Source: Candidatus Tokpelaia sp. (GTDB taxonomy: Bacteria; Pseudomonadota; Alphaproteobacteria; Rhizobiales; Rhizobiaceae). From it: a stretch of DNA of 64,000 bases. The stretch spans positions 310,001-374,000 of the forward strand of contig NZ_QLZD01000033.1 of NCBI RefSeq assembly GCF_008636115.1, read 5' to 3'. Both the position numbers and the translations under genes were made by a program. Each line of letters starts with the position of its first letter. Position 1 is the first letter of the stretch. A model generated the notes under the pieces. It had not been told where the DNA came from. It worked only from the letters and a program-made list of their open reading frames with translations, and ran no database searches. This document shows, one piece after another, positions 47,636-56,756 of the stretch.

Positions 47636-48463
47636 TTACGCTTTTTTAACGGAATAATGACGCTGTTTTGTCCTGTCCATTTCAGCAGCTTCTCTGGCCG
47701 CATGGCGATTATGGCCGGCCATAGGATCTGAAAAGACGGCATTTTGCTCATTTTCCGCAGAATGTGACAATAAGCGGCCAAAACGCCTTTCTCTTTTGCA
47801 ATAAGCATCAAGAGCAGCATCAAAATCCTGCACACTGAAATCAGGCCAGAAACATGGAACAAAGCTTAATTCGGCATAAGCAGCCTGCCACAGCAAAAAA
47901 TTGGAAAGACGCATGTCGCCGCCCGTGCGAATAATCAAATCCGGATCCGGTATACCGGCCGTATCCATATGGGCAGCAAATAAAGCCTCATCAATATTGC
48001 CCGGCGCCAATGCTCCCGATACTGCTTTTTCCGCCAGCCTGGCTGCGACACGGACAAGCTCATTGCGACTGCCGTAATTAAAGGCCACAATCAGATTAAG
48101 ACCATTATTTGCTTTTGTCTGCTCTTCAGCCTCATGCAATAAAGCGATAATATCGGCAGCCAGATTACAGCGATCACCGATAATTTTTATTTTCACATTA
48201 TTATGCCGCAAATCGCGCAAATCACGGCGGACAAATAATTTCAACAGTGCCAATAAGCTGCCGACTTCCTCTGCCGGGCGCCGCCAGTTTTCTGAAGAAA
48301 AGGCATAAAGGGTCAGCCATTCCAGTTTTTTTTGCCCTGCATGGCGCACAATCCGGCGCAGAGTTTCCATACCTGCCTGATGCCCGGCCATACGCGGCAG
48401 TTTGCGCAAGCGCGCCCAGCGGCCGTTCCCGTCCATAATAATTGCAATATGGCGTGGAAGCAT
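47636..48463 (-). CDS. uppS: undecaprenyl diphosphate synthase
   Basis: UppS (275 aa) makes the C55 lipid carrier for peptidoglycan and polysaccharides. The catalytic N terminus IAIIMDGNGRWA and the C-terminal IRTGGDMRLSNFLLWQAAYAELSF are intact. The protein normally ends soon after RERRFG; here a polar tail of about 45 residues follows. ATG 48463 is set by the family start, with AAGG upstream; a longer in-frame start would add 21 atypical residues. Confidence 0.95.
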   Translation of the reverse strand: MLPRHIAIIMDGNGRWARLRKLPRMAGHQAGMETLRRIVRHAGQKKLEWLTLYAFSSENWRRPAEEVGSLLALLKLFVRRDLRDLRHNNVKIKIIGDRCNLAADIIALLHEAEEQTKANNGLNLIVAFNYGSRNELVRVAARLAEKAVSGALAPGNIDEALFAAHMDTAGIPDPDLIIRTGGDMRLSNFLLWQAAYAELSFVPCFWPDFSVQDFDAALDAYCKRERRFGRLLSHSAENEQNAVFSDPMAGHNRHAAREAAEMDRTKQRHYSVKKA

Positions 48464-48573
48464 AATGGAAACCTTCGCCGAAATATGCCGGAAACACGCC
48501 CGCCCGCCTGCCGCTTTCCATGACACTTTATAAGCCCGGGCAAAGCCGGGAAGAGGAATAAAATCACACCGGC

Positions 48574-49125
48574 CTATACTTGCATGATTTCTGCTTCTTT
48601 GGCAGACAAAATCTTGTCAATTTCCCCAATAATATCATCTGTCAATTTTTGTACTTTATCAGCCTGAGTCCGGCTTTCGTCCTGGCCGATTAACGCCTCT
48701 TTTTCAGCTTTTTTCAAATTATCCATGCCGTCACGGCGAATATGGCGCACCGCAATGCGCGCCTGCTCGGCATAATTATGAGCGATTTTCACCAATTCAC
48801 GGCGGCGTTCTTCATTCAGCTCCGGCAGAGGAATACGCAAAATCATGCCGTCCGTAATCGGATTTAACCCCAGGCCGCAATCACGAATAGCGCGTTCCAC
48901 CGCCCCTACCATAGTTTTGTCCCACACAGAAACAGCCAGCATGCGCGACTCAGGCACGGAAATATTGCCGACCTGGTTAACAGGCAGCGTGGCACCATAA
49001 GCTTCTACCATAACTGTATCCAGCAAAGCGGTAGAAGCACGCCCCGTACGCAAACCCGTCAATTCATGTTTGAAAGAGGCAACAGCACCTTCCATACGGC
49101 GCTTAAGATCATCAAAATCCAACAT
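48574..49125 (-). CDS. frr: ribosome recycling factor
   Basis: RRF (183 aa) splits post-termination ribosomes together with EF-G. The family pattern is clear: [22 protein letters not shown], then [30 protein letters not shown] and the basic [28 protein letters not shown] 49125 has AAGGA upstream. Confidence 0.96.
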   Translation of the reverse strand: MLDFDDLKRRMEGAVASFKHELTGLRTGRASTALLDTVMVEAYGATLPVNQVGNISVPESRMLAVSVWDKTMVGAVERAIRDCGLGLNPITDGMILRIPLPELNEERRRELVKIAHNYAEQARIAVRHIRRDGMDNLKKAEKEALIGQDESRTQADKVQKLTDDIIGEIDKILSAKEAEIMQV

Positions 49126-49203
49126 TATCAATCCTTTATCTGCAAGCCGCGATAGCGGAGAAATTTGCCGCAAGCCGGTTTGCGACAACAGGCCGGCTTC
49201 GAT

Positions 49204-49923
49204 TTAGCCCGACACCAGCGTAAACCGCCCCTTGCCGCGAATAATTTTGGCAAAACCGCCTTTTTCATGAATGGAATAAACAATAATGGGAATATTATTT
49301 TCCTGCGTCAAGGCAATGGCCGCCATATCCATCACTTCCAGGCCCTGTTTTATCATTTCTTCATGGGTAATACGGTCAAACCGCGCGGCTTTGCTGTCTT
49401 TTTTCGGATCCGCCGCATAAATACCGTCGACCTGTGTGCCTTTGAGCAATACATCAGCACCGATTTCGGCCGCGCGCAAGGCCGCTGCCGAATCTGTGGT
49501 GAAAAACGGATTGCCGGTGCCGCCGGCAAAAATAACAATTTTACCGGCATTGAGATAGGCCATGGCCTTGCGCTGGGAAAAGCTTTCGCAAATTTGCGGC
49601 ATGGCAATGGCAGATAATACGACCGCATCGACCCCCAGCCGGGTCAGGGAAGTGCGTAAAGCCAAAGAATTAATTGCCGTAGCCAGCATACCCATATGAT
49701 CGCCGGTTACCCTGTCGCCGCCGCGCGAAGCAACAGCGACACCGCGGAAAATATTGCCGCCGCCAATAACAACCCCCACATCAACGCCTTGCGCCCGCAC
49801 TTCAGCAATATCGGCAGCAATACGATCGGCTACCGAAACGTCAACACCGAAACTCTGCCCTCCCATAAGCGCTTCACCGGAAACTTTCAACAAAACGCGT
49901 TTATATTGAGGGCTGTCCGCCAT
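49204..49923 (-). CDS. pyrH: UMP kinase
   Basis: PyrH (239 aa) phosphorylates UMP to UDP in pyrimidine nucleotide synthesis. The amino-acid-kinase fold motifs are intact: RVLLKVSGEAL, VVIGGGNIFRG, GDHMGMLATAINSLAL and IVIFAGGTGNPFFTTDSAAALRAAEI. It lies between tsf and frr. Confidence 0.97.
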   Translation of the reverse strand: MADSPQYKRVLLKVSGEALMGGQSFGVDVSVADRIAADIAEVRAQGVDVGVVIGGGNIFRGVAVASRGGDRVTGDHMGMLATAINSLALRTSLTRLGVDAVVLSAIAMPQICESFSQRKAMAYLNAGKIVIFAGGTGNPFFTTDSAAALRAAEIGADVLLKGTQVDGIYAADPKKDSKAARFDRITHEEMIKQGLEVMDMAAIALTQENNIPIIVYSIHEKGGFAKIIRGKGRFTLVSG

Positions 49924-50379
49924 AATTATCTCCTGACATATTATTTACAAGCAACACGGATAAATATGATAAGTCACAACTGCCCCGCCCCTTATATAAT
50001 AGCCGGTGACGGAAAGGCGCTCTGCCCCTCCCATTTACAAGCCGCTATCATGCAAAAGCGGCAAAACCCGGACAGATTATAAAGCCGGCCGGCTTTGCGG
50101 TTTCGCAACCTAAACCAAAAAACAGCCTTTATCAATAAAACTCACCCTCAGCCGATAAAACTTATGGGGAAAAGCCCAGGCTCTAATTATAAACCCATAC
50201 AGGCAGGCAAGATTTCTCCGCACCGGCAATGAACCGCGCAAAAGCAAATATTCCGCCGGAGCAGCGGCAAATTTTCAGCTCTATATTTATTCCGCCGCCG
50301 GGCAATATGCCAGCATAAAAACGGGACTCACCCTTAGGGGCAAGTCCCGCTTGTCAATCAGTTTACGCAACAGGCCGTT
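49924..50379 (-). other. tsf-pyrH interval with the tsf terminator
   Basis: The 456 bases carry no gene. The only clear structure is the terminator just after tsf (50317-50350); the remainder is AT-rich with scattered GC-rich patches and must contain a separate promoter for pyrH, since the terminator would block readthrough. Confidence 0.4.
50317..50350 (-). terminator. rho-independent terminator of tsf
   Basis: On the minus strand GCGGGACT and AGTCCCG pair with an inner CCCCTAAGGG extension, followed by TTTTTA. It lies about 30 bases after the tsf stop codon. Confidence 0.85.
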
Positions 50380-51306
50380 TCAGCTTTTGGCAGCAGCCGC
50401 TACTTCCGCCGCAAAATCCGTCACTTCTTTTTCAATCCCTTCGCCTAAGGCAAAGCGCACATAACCGACAATCTTCACCGGTGCGCCAACCGCTTTTTCT
50501 GCCTCTTTGGCAGCGGCCGCCACAGTCATATCCGGATTCACAACAAAAGCCTGCGACAGCAGCACAACTTCCTCATAAAATTTGCGCAAGCGCCCTTCCA
50601 CCATTTTCTCAATAATAGCTTCAGGCTTGCCTGACTGGCGCGCCTGCTCGGCAAAAATAGTTTTTTCACGCTCAACCGCAGCGGCATCGATCTCCTCCGG
50701 CGTTAAAGCCAGCGGATTTGTGGCGGCAACATGCATGGCGACCTGGCGGCCGAAAGCCTTGGCCGCCTCTTTGTCCCCCGCTGTCTCCAAAGCGACCAGA
50801 ACACCGATTTTGCCCAGGCCTTCAGCAATGGAATTGTGCATATAGGCAGCAATTACCCCTTTATCCGCCTCCACCATGGCGACACGGCGCAGCGCCATAT
50901 TTTCACCTATTGTGCCAATGGCATCTTTCAACACCGCCGCAACAGTTTTACCGCTGCTGCCGGGACAAGACGCAGCAAGAACAGCGTCTAAAACCCCGTC
51001 TGTCTGCAACGCCGCTTCGGCAATATGGCGCACAATCTGCTGGAAATCAGCATTGCGGGCGACAAAATCCGTCTCGGAATTTACTTCTACCAAAACAGCT
51101 TTATGCCCCTGCGCCGCCAGGCCGATCAAACCCTCAGCCGCCGTGCGCCCAGCCTTTTTGTCAGCCTTGGCAATGCCTTTTTTACGCAGCCAGTCTACTG
51201 CTTCTGCCATATTTCCGCCGCTTGCCACCAAAGCCGCTTTCGAATCCATCATACCGGCACCGGTCATCTCACGAAGCTTTTTAACCTCAGACGCAGAAAT
51301 ACTCAT
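50380..51306 (-). CDS. tsf: elongation factor Ts
   Basis: EF-Ts (308 aa) regenerates EF-Tu-GTP. The N-terminal UBA-like module ([24 protein letters not shown]) and the core motif [13 protein letters not shown] are intact. It follows rpsB in the usual operon order. Confidence 0.97.
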   Translation of the reverse strand: MSISASEVKKLREMTGAGMMDSKAALVASGGNMAEAVDWLRKKGIAKADKKAGRTAAEGLIGLAAQGHKAVLVEVNSETDFVARNADFQQIVRHIAEAALQTDGVLDAVLAASCPGSSGKTVAAVLKDAIGTIGENMALRRVAMVEADKGVIAAYMHNSIAEGLGKIGVLVALETAGDKEAAKAFGRQVAMHVAATNPLALTPEEIDAAAVEREKTIFAEQARQSGKPEAIIEKMVEGRLRKFYEEVVLLSQAFVVNPDMTVAAAAKEAEKAVGAPVKIVGYVRFALGEGIEKEVTDFAAEVAAAAKS

Positions 51307-51468
51307 TATCGCTTCTCCATTTCACCGCATTATCGCATTCCCAACCGAAAACCGGATTTGAGGAATAATGTCGTAAAACCCTTAATATTGGCGATCCCGC
51401 CCCATTTTGCCCGCCTGATTCACAGCAGCAAACGGGCTGCCCTGCCGATAATCCATAAGCCGATACTA

Positions 51469-52260
51469 TCAGGCCTTGGCTTCGGCTGTTTCCTCTGCCG
51501 TAATATCGGCGACCAAAGCAGGCTCAAGCGGCGCCTCCGCCTGAGCGCCAATATCAACACCCATAGCGCCCTGCTGGCGCGCAATGCCGTCAATAGCCGC
51601 TTTCGCCATCAAATCGCAATAAAGCGCAATAGCGCGAGACGCATCATCATTGCCCGGTATCGGGTGATCAATTTTATCGGGATCGCAATTTGTATCAACA
51701 ACAGCAATCACCGGAATGCCCAGGCGTTTGGCTTCCTGAATGGCAATCGCTTCTTTATTGGAGTCAATAACAAACATTAAATCGGGGACAGAACCCATAT
51801 CCTTGATACCGCCCAAAGCGCGGTTGAGCTTGCCGCATTCGCGCTCAATATTCAGGCGTTCTTTTTTGGTAAAGCCCTGCCCTTCACCGGACAACACCCC
51901 TTCCAGCCGGCGCAAACGCTGAATGGAATTGGAAATTGTTTTCCAATTTGTCAGCATGCCGCCCAGCCAGCGGGAATTGACATAATATTGTGCTGAAGCC
52001 CGCGCCGCCTCGGCTACAATATCGGAAGCCTGACGCTTGGTGCCGACAAAAAGCACCCGGCCGCCGCGCGCTACCGTATCTGCCACCAGCTTTAACGCCT
52101 GGTGCAACAGCGGAACAGTCTGCGATAAATCAATAATATGAATATTATTGCGCTCGCCAAAAATATAGGGGGCCATTTTTGGATTCCAGCGATGTGACTG
52201 GTGGCCAAAATGGACACCGGCTTCCAGTAGCTGGCGCATAGTAAAATCAGGCAAAGCCAT
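51469..52260 (-). CDS. rpsB: 30S ribosomal protein S2
   Basis: S2 (263 aa) binds the head-body junction of the 30S subunit. Signatures [35 protein letters not shown] and [22 protein letters not shown] are present. An acidic/Ala-rich tail follows residue 230, typical of alphaproteobacteria. GGAAAGGAAA precedes the ATG. Confidence 0.98.
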   Translation of the reverse strand: MALPDFTMRQLLEAGVHFGHQSHRWNPKMAPYIFGERNNIHIIDLSQTVPLLHQALKLVADTVARGGRVLFVGTKRQASDIVAEAARASAQYYVNSRWLGGMLTNWKTISNSIQRLRRLEGVLSGEGQGFTKKERLNIERECGKLNRALGGIKDMGSVPDLMFVIDSNKEAIAIQEAKRLGIPVIAVVDTNCDPDKIDHPIPGNDDASRAIALYCDLMAKAAIDGIARQQGAMGVDIGAQAEAPLEPALVADITAEETAEAKA

Positions 52261-52341
52261 TGTTTTTCCTTTCCGGTTAAACCTCCACGAATACAGGCCT
52301 TAAAGCCACCGGCGGGAAAGCCGAAAGCCGGCAAACCCTTA

Positions 52342-52461
52342 TTATCCGTGTGTGTGATAAGCGGCTTTTACTAAAAATTCAGGCTTTTTGCAAGCCGCAA
52401 TAGCGCAAAAAGACAGGAAACCAAGAAAAGCGGCGGCAGCAAACTCTGCTTTCAGGCGCAC
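52342..52461 (-). CDS. candidate tiny lipoprotein (39 aa)
   Basis: A GTG-initiated frame encodes a signal-like helix (AEFAAAAFLGFLSFCAIAAC) with a lipobox-type AIAAC, then about 15 residues (KKPEFLVKAAYHTHG). AAGG lies a few bases before the GTG. It lies in the rpsB leader on the same strand, so it could be a leader ORF, a small lipoprotein or chance. Confidence 0.25.
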   Translation of the reverse strand: MRLKAEFAAAAFLGFLSFCAIAACKKPEFLVKAAYHTHG

Positions 52462-52618
52462 CCCGCCCTTGTTACCGGGATTTGCCGGCCGCAGTCTTCC
52501 TCCTATGGGTGGCGCATATAGGCGCCCCGCACATAATATAGAGAGAAAGACAGAGCAAAACCCCCTTTTGCCCTGCGGCGGCAAGCCGCATTCACTTTGG
52601 CAGCGGCCCGGGGACAGG

Positions 52619-53512
52619 CTATTTTTTACAAGCTGCTTTATCTGATTTTTCCTGCAAAATATCCAGCCGCACCAATTTGCCGCGAATAGAAAAATCGCCG
52701 TAATCCATAAATAAATTGCGCGTTATGCCGTTTTCATAAAGCAAAAATTCTGTGCGGTAACCCGGCAGGCCGTCTTTATTTTCCGCATCATCGAAATAGG
52801 CAATAGTCACAGGCCAGGTCGGCTCATCGGCGAAATCGCCCATAAATTTGATCTCACGATCATCAGGCGCAGGCTTTTGCCTGCTGCCGATAATAATAGT
52901 CGTCTCGGCCACATTATCGGCGGCACCTGAACCGTCAAACAAATCCATTTTCATGAAATGCTTGCCTGCCAACGCATTTTTGATAATATCTTCCATTTGC
53001 GCCAGCGGGAAATAGGCTTTTTTTAATTTATAATTTTCATCATCAGGTTTGGTCAGCACTACTTCCAAACCGTTTCTTGAACGCCTGGCCGTGCCGACTA
53101 CCTCTTCTGTCAAATCACCGTCCAGATAATTTTTGGTAGCAAAGCGGAATTCTTTGCCGTCAACAGCTTCAAAACTGGTGCTTTGCCTGTCTGTCAGGCG
53201 TGAGGCATCATCTTTCATATCCACATGGGTCAAAAGACGAAATTGCGTTGTCCAGCCCTCACATTTTGAACCGCTAAATTCATAGGCCATACGGCCGTTA
53301 AGCCCGGTTATATCAGATTTTTCGGCCATATTTTCCAGCGTAATATCATATATGGCACGATAAGAGACAAAGCCGCTTTTTTTATGAGAAACTGCCGCAT
53401 TTTGCACCGGCGCCGCGCCGGCTGCCGCGACAAATCCTGCCGCGGCAGCCAGAGAAAACAGCAAGGCGGCAGAAGCGGCAAATTTGTCGGAAACCAGCCT
53501 GAATTTGCTCAT
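52619..53512 (-). CDS. eipB: EipB-like periplasmic envelope integrity protein (DUF1849)
   Basis: The 297-aa protein has a signal peptide (cleavage after AGA or GAA), a DUF1849 beta-barrel-like body (YRAIYDITLEN, AYEFSGSKCEGW, MGDFADEPTWPVTIAYFD) and two cysteines (in SKCEGW and near the end, KAACKK) matching the pair that forms a disulfide in Brucella EipB, a cell-envelope integrity protein. ATG 53512 is preferred because GGGAG lies just upstream; ATG 53521 is a close alternative. It is transcribed divergently from the HIT gene. Confidence 0.9.
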   Translation of the reverse strand: MSKFRLVSDKFAASAALLFSLAAAAGFVAAAGAAPVQNAAVSHKKSGFVSYRAIYDITLENMAEKSDITGLNGRMAYEFSGSKCEGWTTQFRLLTHVDMKDDASRLTDRQSTSFEAVDGKEFRFATKNYLDGDLTEEVVGTARRSRNGLEVVLTKPDDENYKLKKAYFPLAQMEDIIKNALAGKHFMKMDLFDGSGAADNVAETTIIIGSRQKPAPDDREIKFMGDFADEPTWPVTIAYFDDAENKDGLPGYRTEFLLYENGITRNLFMDYGDFSIRGKLVRLDILQEKSDKAACKK

Positions 53513-53767
53513 TGCTCCCATAATGCATTTTAACGGCATAATGCTTTGTCCCTTTGCTCCATTCTGCCGGAATTTATACAGGAATCCCCGCTGCCTAGTC
53601 AAAGGATAAAAGCAGAAACAGGCCAAACTTTGCCAGATAGCGGTCAGCAAACCGGGACAGCTTGCAAATAATCGGCAAAGCGGCACATAATTTAGCGGTT
53701 TTGCTTTATAATATTTTTGCCATAATGTCGGCCAATATGCTTTGAGTCGGACGACAAAGGAGAAATC

Positions 53768-54235
53768 ATGACAGCATCGCCTGAGGAACGGCCCGATAAA
53801 AATGCCGGCTTTTACGATAAGAGCAATATTTTCGCCAAAATCCTGCGCCGCGAAATTCCCGTAATTCCTGTTTATGAAGATGACACAATACTGGCTTTTA
53901 TGGACGCCATGCCGCAGGCAGAAGGCCATGTTCTGCTTATCCCCAAAGCGCCATGCCGCAATTTGCTCGACGCCGACCCGCAAATTTTGCCGCATTTTAT
54001 CCGGATTCTACAGAAACTGGCGCAGGCCGTACAGCAGGCTTTATCGGCTGACGGTATTGCTATTATGCAATTTAATGAAGCGGCGGCCGGGCAGACAGTG
54101 TTTCATTTGCATTTTCATATTATTCCGCATTATGCCGGCAAGGCGCGGCAGGCGCATGGCAGCAATCCGGTGCCGCCGGAAAAACTGGCCCCGATAGCGG
54201 CACAAATAAGCGCGGCGCTGGCGAAAAAACTGTAA
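53768..54235 (+). CDS. HIT family protein
   Basis: The 155-aa protein is a histidine triad nucleotide-binding hydrolase. The early segment NIFAKILRREIPVIPVYEDD and the catalytic motif HLHFHIIPHY (His-x-His-x-His) are intact. Substrates of this class are nucleoside phosphoramidates or dinucleotides. GGAG precedes the ATG by a few bases. It is a single gene between eipB and dacA. Confidence 0.92.
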   Translation: MTASPEERPDKNAGFYDKSNIFAKILRREIPVIPVYEDDTILAFMDAMPQAEGHVLLIPKAPCRNLLDADPQILPHFIRILQKLAQAVQQALSADGIAIMQFNEAAAGQTVFHLHFHIIPHYAGKARQAHGSNPVPPEKLAPIAAQISAALAKKL

Positions 54236-54276
54236 GCTGATAAGGATTACCATTATGGGCCGCTCACATTGCCGGC

Positions 54277-55803
54277 TCAGGCAGCAGATCCTGCGGCTGC
54301 CAGACAATGGTAACCGTCTTTTTTAAGCAGAGCGCAGGTATTGCGCGCGGCGGTTATGGAAGTAAAGCCGCCAAAGCGCACGCGATAATAGGGTGTGCCG
54401 CTTTTCGTGAATTTTTCTGTATAGGGCCTGGCAGCGGCATAAATTTTATGCACGCGCCTGGTAGCCCGAGTTAAAATATGTTCGGCTTCCCGCAGATTTT
54501 TGCTGGCGGCCAACTGGATAATCCAGCCTTTATCAGGCTGCTTGTTACTTCCGGCGGCCGGCACAGAGGCAGTAACGATATTATCCAAAGCCTGCGCATC
54601 TCCGGCAGCAGGTAACACAGCTTTATCCAAAGCTGCTATCGCCGCTTTTTGCTGCGGCTCATTAACAGATTGCGAAGCCAGCATCATCAATAAAGCTGAA
54701 TCCCGCTCCCTGTCGCTCATCACCGCTACGGGGGCAGAGAGCGGCGCAGTCCTCCCTTTATCTTCCTGCATTTTTTGAGCAGAATTCCCGCCGGTCTTAC
54801 CGGCTGTCATTTTTACGGTCGGCACGGGTATGGCGGCTGCTCTTCCGGCCGCTGCCGGCTTTGCTTTATCACCTTGCGCCAGCGCCGCCATCAAAACCGG
54901 TGTTTCCGCCGGCGCTGCCGGTGCCGGATTAAAGTCTTTTTTACCGCCGGCTTTATCCATATAACGCGTTAACAGACCCGCCATCTGGCTATCGCGCAGC
55001 GCCGAGCTTTTGCCGCCCAGAACAACAGCGACAAGGCTTTTATTGCCAATATGACGTGAGCTGGCCAGATTAAAGCCCGACATACGCGTATAGCCGGTTT
55101 TAATGCCGTCGACACCGGCCATATTGGCCACCAGGCGATTATGACCGCGAATAAGCCGCCCCTGATGAACAAAATTTGTCGTACTGAATAAAGCATATTG
55201 ATCCGGAAAATGGCGTTGCAAGGCCAAAGCCAGAATAGCCAAATCGCGCGCTGTGGAATAATTTTGCATATCAGGCAGGCCTGAAGCATTGGTAAAATTT
55301 GTCCGGCGCATACCTAATTGCCGCGCTTTCATAGTCATCATACGGGCAAAATTCTTTTCCGAGCCGCCTAAATATTCGGCAATAGCAACAGCAATATCAT
55401 TGGCCGATTTGGTGATTAAAGCCTTGGCAGCCGCTTCTGCGCCGATTTTACGGCCGACACCGAGATTCAGTTTTGTCGGCGGCTGGCTATTGGCATAGGC
55501 TGAAACAGGAATGGGAGTTCCGGCAGCAATGCGCCTGGCTTTCATCGCATCAAACAGCAGATAAAGCGTCATCATTTTTGTTAAAGAAGCGGGATAGCGG
55601 CGCATATCGGCTTTATCGGCAAATAATACACGGCCATTATTGGCATCAATAACAATGGCAGCATATTTGTCAGGAAAAACGCCGGAGGGCACAGCCTCAG
55701 CCGATACTGTAAAAACGGTCAGAACCCCAATAGTCAATAGGGCACCCAAAGCCGCTATAGCTGTTTTTTTACAAAATTCCACATAAAATCTGACAAGACG
55801 CAC
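54277..55803 (-). CDS. D-alanyl-D-alanine carboxypeptidase with C-terminal SPOR domain
   Basis: This 508-aa penicillin-binding protein (class C type-5, DacA/DacF-like) trims the stem pentapeptide in the periplasm. A signal peptide (about residues 14-36) precedes the catalytic domain with SLTK (Ser73), SAN (SANDIAVAIAEYLGG) and KTG (DGIKTGYTRMSG). A long Ala/Pro-rich linker leads to a SPOR domain (about residues 430-505, WIIQLAASKNLREAEHILTRA) that binds denuded glycan strands at septa, so septal localisation is likely. Confidence 0.92.
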   Translation of the reverse strand: MRLVRFYVEFCKKTAIAALGALLTIGVLTVFTVSAEAVPSGVFPDKYAAIVIDANNGRVLFADKADMRRYPASLTKMMTLYLLFDAMKARRIAAGTPIPVSAYANSQPPTKLNLGVGRKIGAEAAAKALITKSANDIAVAIAEYLGGSEKNFARMMTMKARQLGMRRTNFTNASGLPDMQNYSTARDLAILALALQRHFPDQYALFSTTNFVHQGRLIRGHNRLVANMAGVDGIKTGYTRMSGFNLASSRHIGNKSLVAVVLGGKSSALRDSQMAGLLTRYMDKAGGKKDFNPAPAAPAETPVLMAALAQGDKAKPAAAGRAAAIPVPTVKMTAGKTGGNSAQKMQEDKGRTAPLSAPVAVMSDRERDSALLMMLASQSVNEPQQKAAIAALDKAVLPAAGDAQALDNIVTASVPAAGSNKQPDKGWIIQLAASKNLREAEHILTRATRRVHKIYAAARPYTEKFTKSGTPYYRVRFGGFTSITAARNTCALLKKDGYHCLAAAGSAA

Positions 55804-56172
55804 TAAAACACCTTAAAATTACCCGGTATTAAACCGGCTATACAAGACCAAATCGCGATAAATATCCCCCGCCGCTGCGAGCGGCAGTAATCTTGCGCGG
55901 AATTTCTGCCGCAGACTGGGCTAATTCTGTTACAAATTCGTTTACGAAAAATAAAAAACAGCCTGTTTCAGGCTACACTAAAATAGCGCAAAAGTAAAAT
56001 CAGCGCTTTAAGAGAGAGCTATAAGACTTTGATTACAGATAAATAAAACCCCGGTACTATAAACCATATTATTTTTCAATAAATTACAAAATTCCTTAAA
56101 ATTTTGCTAAAATCACATATTTTGCCGACTGTCAGTTGCGGCTGATTTTTCTTAAGGCCGGCATTCTGGTGA
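55804..56172. other. AT-rich interval holding a candidate small RNA
   Basis: No protein gene is supported in these 370 bases between dacA and hupB. It is strongly AT-rich and contains the terminator-like hairpin and candidate small RNA listed separately. Confidence 0.4.
55947..56049 (-). ncRNA. candidate small RNA with own terminator
   Basis: On the minus strand a -10-like TATAGT (56056-56061) is followed by about 100 bases containing an AGCGC/GCGCT hairpin, and then by a strong terminator (AGCCTG-AAA-CAGGCT, then TTTTTTATTTTT, 55947-55974). The hupB terminator stands between it and hupB, so this second terminator would serve another transcript. The -35 is weak (TTATTG with short spacing). 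Confidence 0.35.
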
Positions 56173-56205
56173 CAAAAAATAACCGCCCCCAAAGGAGCGG
56201 TTATA
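56173..56205 (-). terminator. rho-independent terminator of hupB
   Basis: On the minus strand ATAACCGCTCC pairs with GGGGCGGTTAT around a small loop, followed directly by TTTTTT. It lies about 20 bases after the hupB stop codon. Confidence 0.9.
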
Positions 56206-56225
56206 ACAGGCGCTGCAAAACTGTC

Positions 56226-56504
56226 TTATTTATCGTTGACAGCTTCTTTCAGCAAATTGCCGGCCTTAAATTTCGGCACATTGCGCGCCGGAATATCAAT
56301 CGGCGTGCCGTTAGCGGGATTAACCCCCTTGGAAGCCGCACGATGAGAAACCTCAAAAGAACCAAAACCGGGAATACGAACATCTTCCCCCTGCTGCAAA
56401 GTCCCGCTGACAGATTTAATAAAAGCCTCAACGGCTTCCGCCGCTTTGGCATTAGTAAGGCCCGCTTCCCTGGCAACAGCGCTTACAAGTTCTTTCTTGT
56501 TCAT
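56226..56504 (-). CDS. hupB: DNA-binding protein HU
   Basis: HU (92 aa) is the abundant nucleoid protein that bends DNA without sequence preference. The N terminus MNKKELVSAVAREAGLT, GFGSFEVSHRAA and the arm region with NPANGTPIDIPARNVPKF are typical. ATG 56504 is set by the family start. lon lies upstream, as in many Proteobacteria. Confidence 0.95.
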   Translation of the reverse strand: MNKKELVSAVAREAGLTNAKAAEAVEAFIKSVSGTLQQGEDVRIPGFGSFEVSHRAASKGVNPANGTPIDIPARNVPKFKAGNLLKEAVNDK

Positions 56505-56756
56505 ATGAATACTTCCTTTCTTAAATCTCGCTCTGGCAATTTGGCGGCCACAACACGCTGCCAAATGGTAAAGTCCTGTCTTATGTTTAGCAAAAATAAA
56601 AACAAAGAAAAGCCGAAAAAAGCCTTAAGACGCCAAACTCGGCCTTTCCTCAGGTTTTGCACAAATTTCTTGGGCAAAAACAGCCTTTTTCCGGGCAAAA
56701 TCGGCAAAAACGACACGCTGTCCTTGCAGATTTCCCAGGCTTTTGCCCGGATTTTC

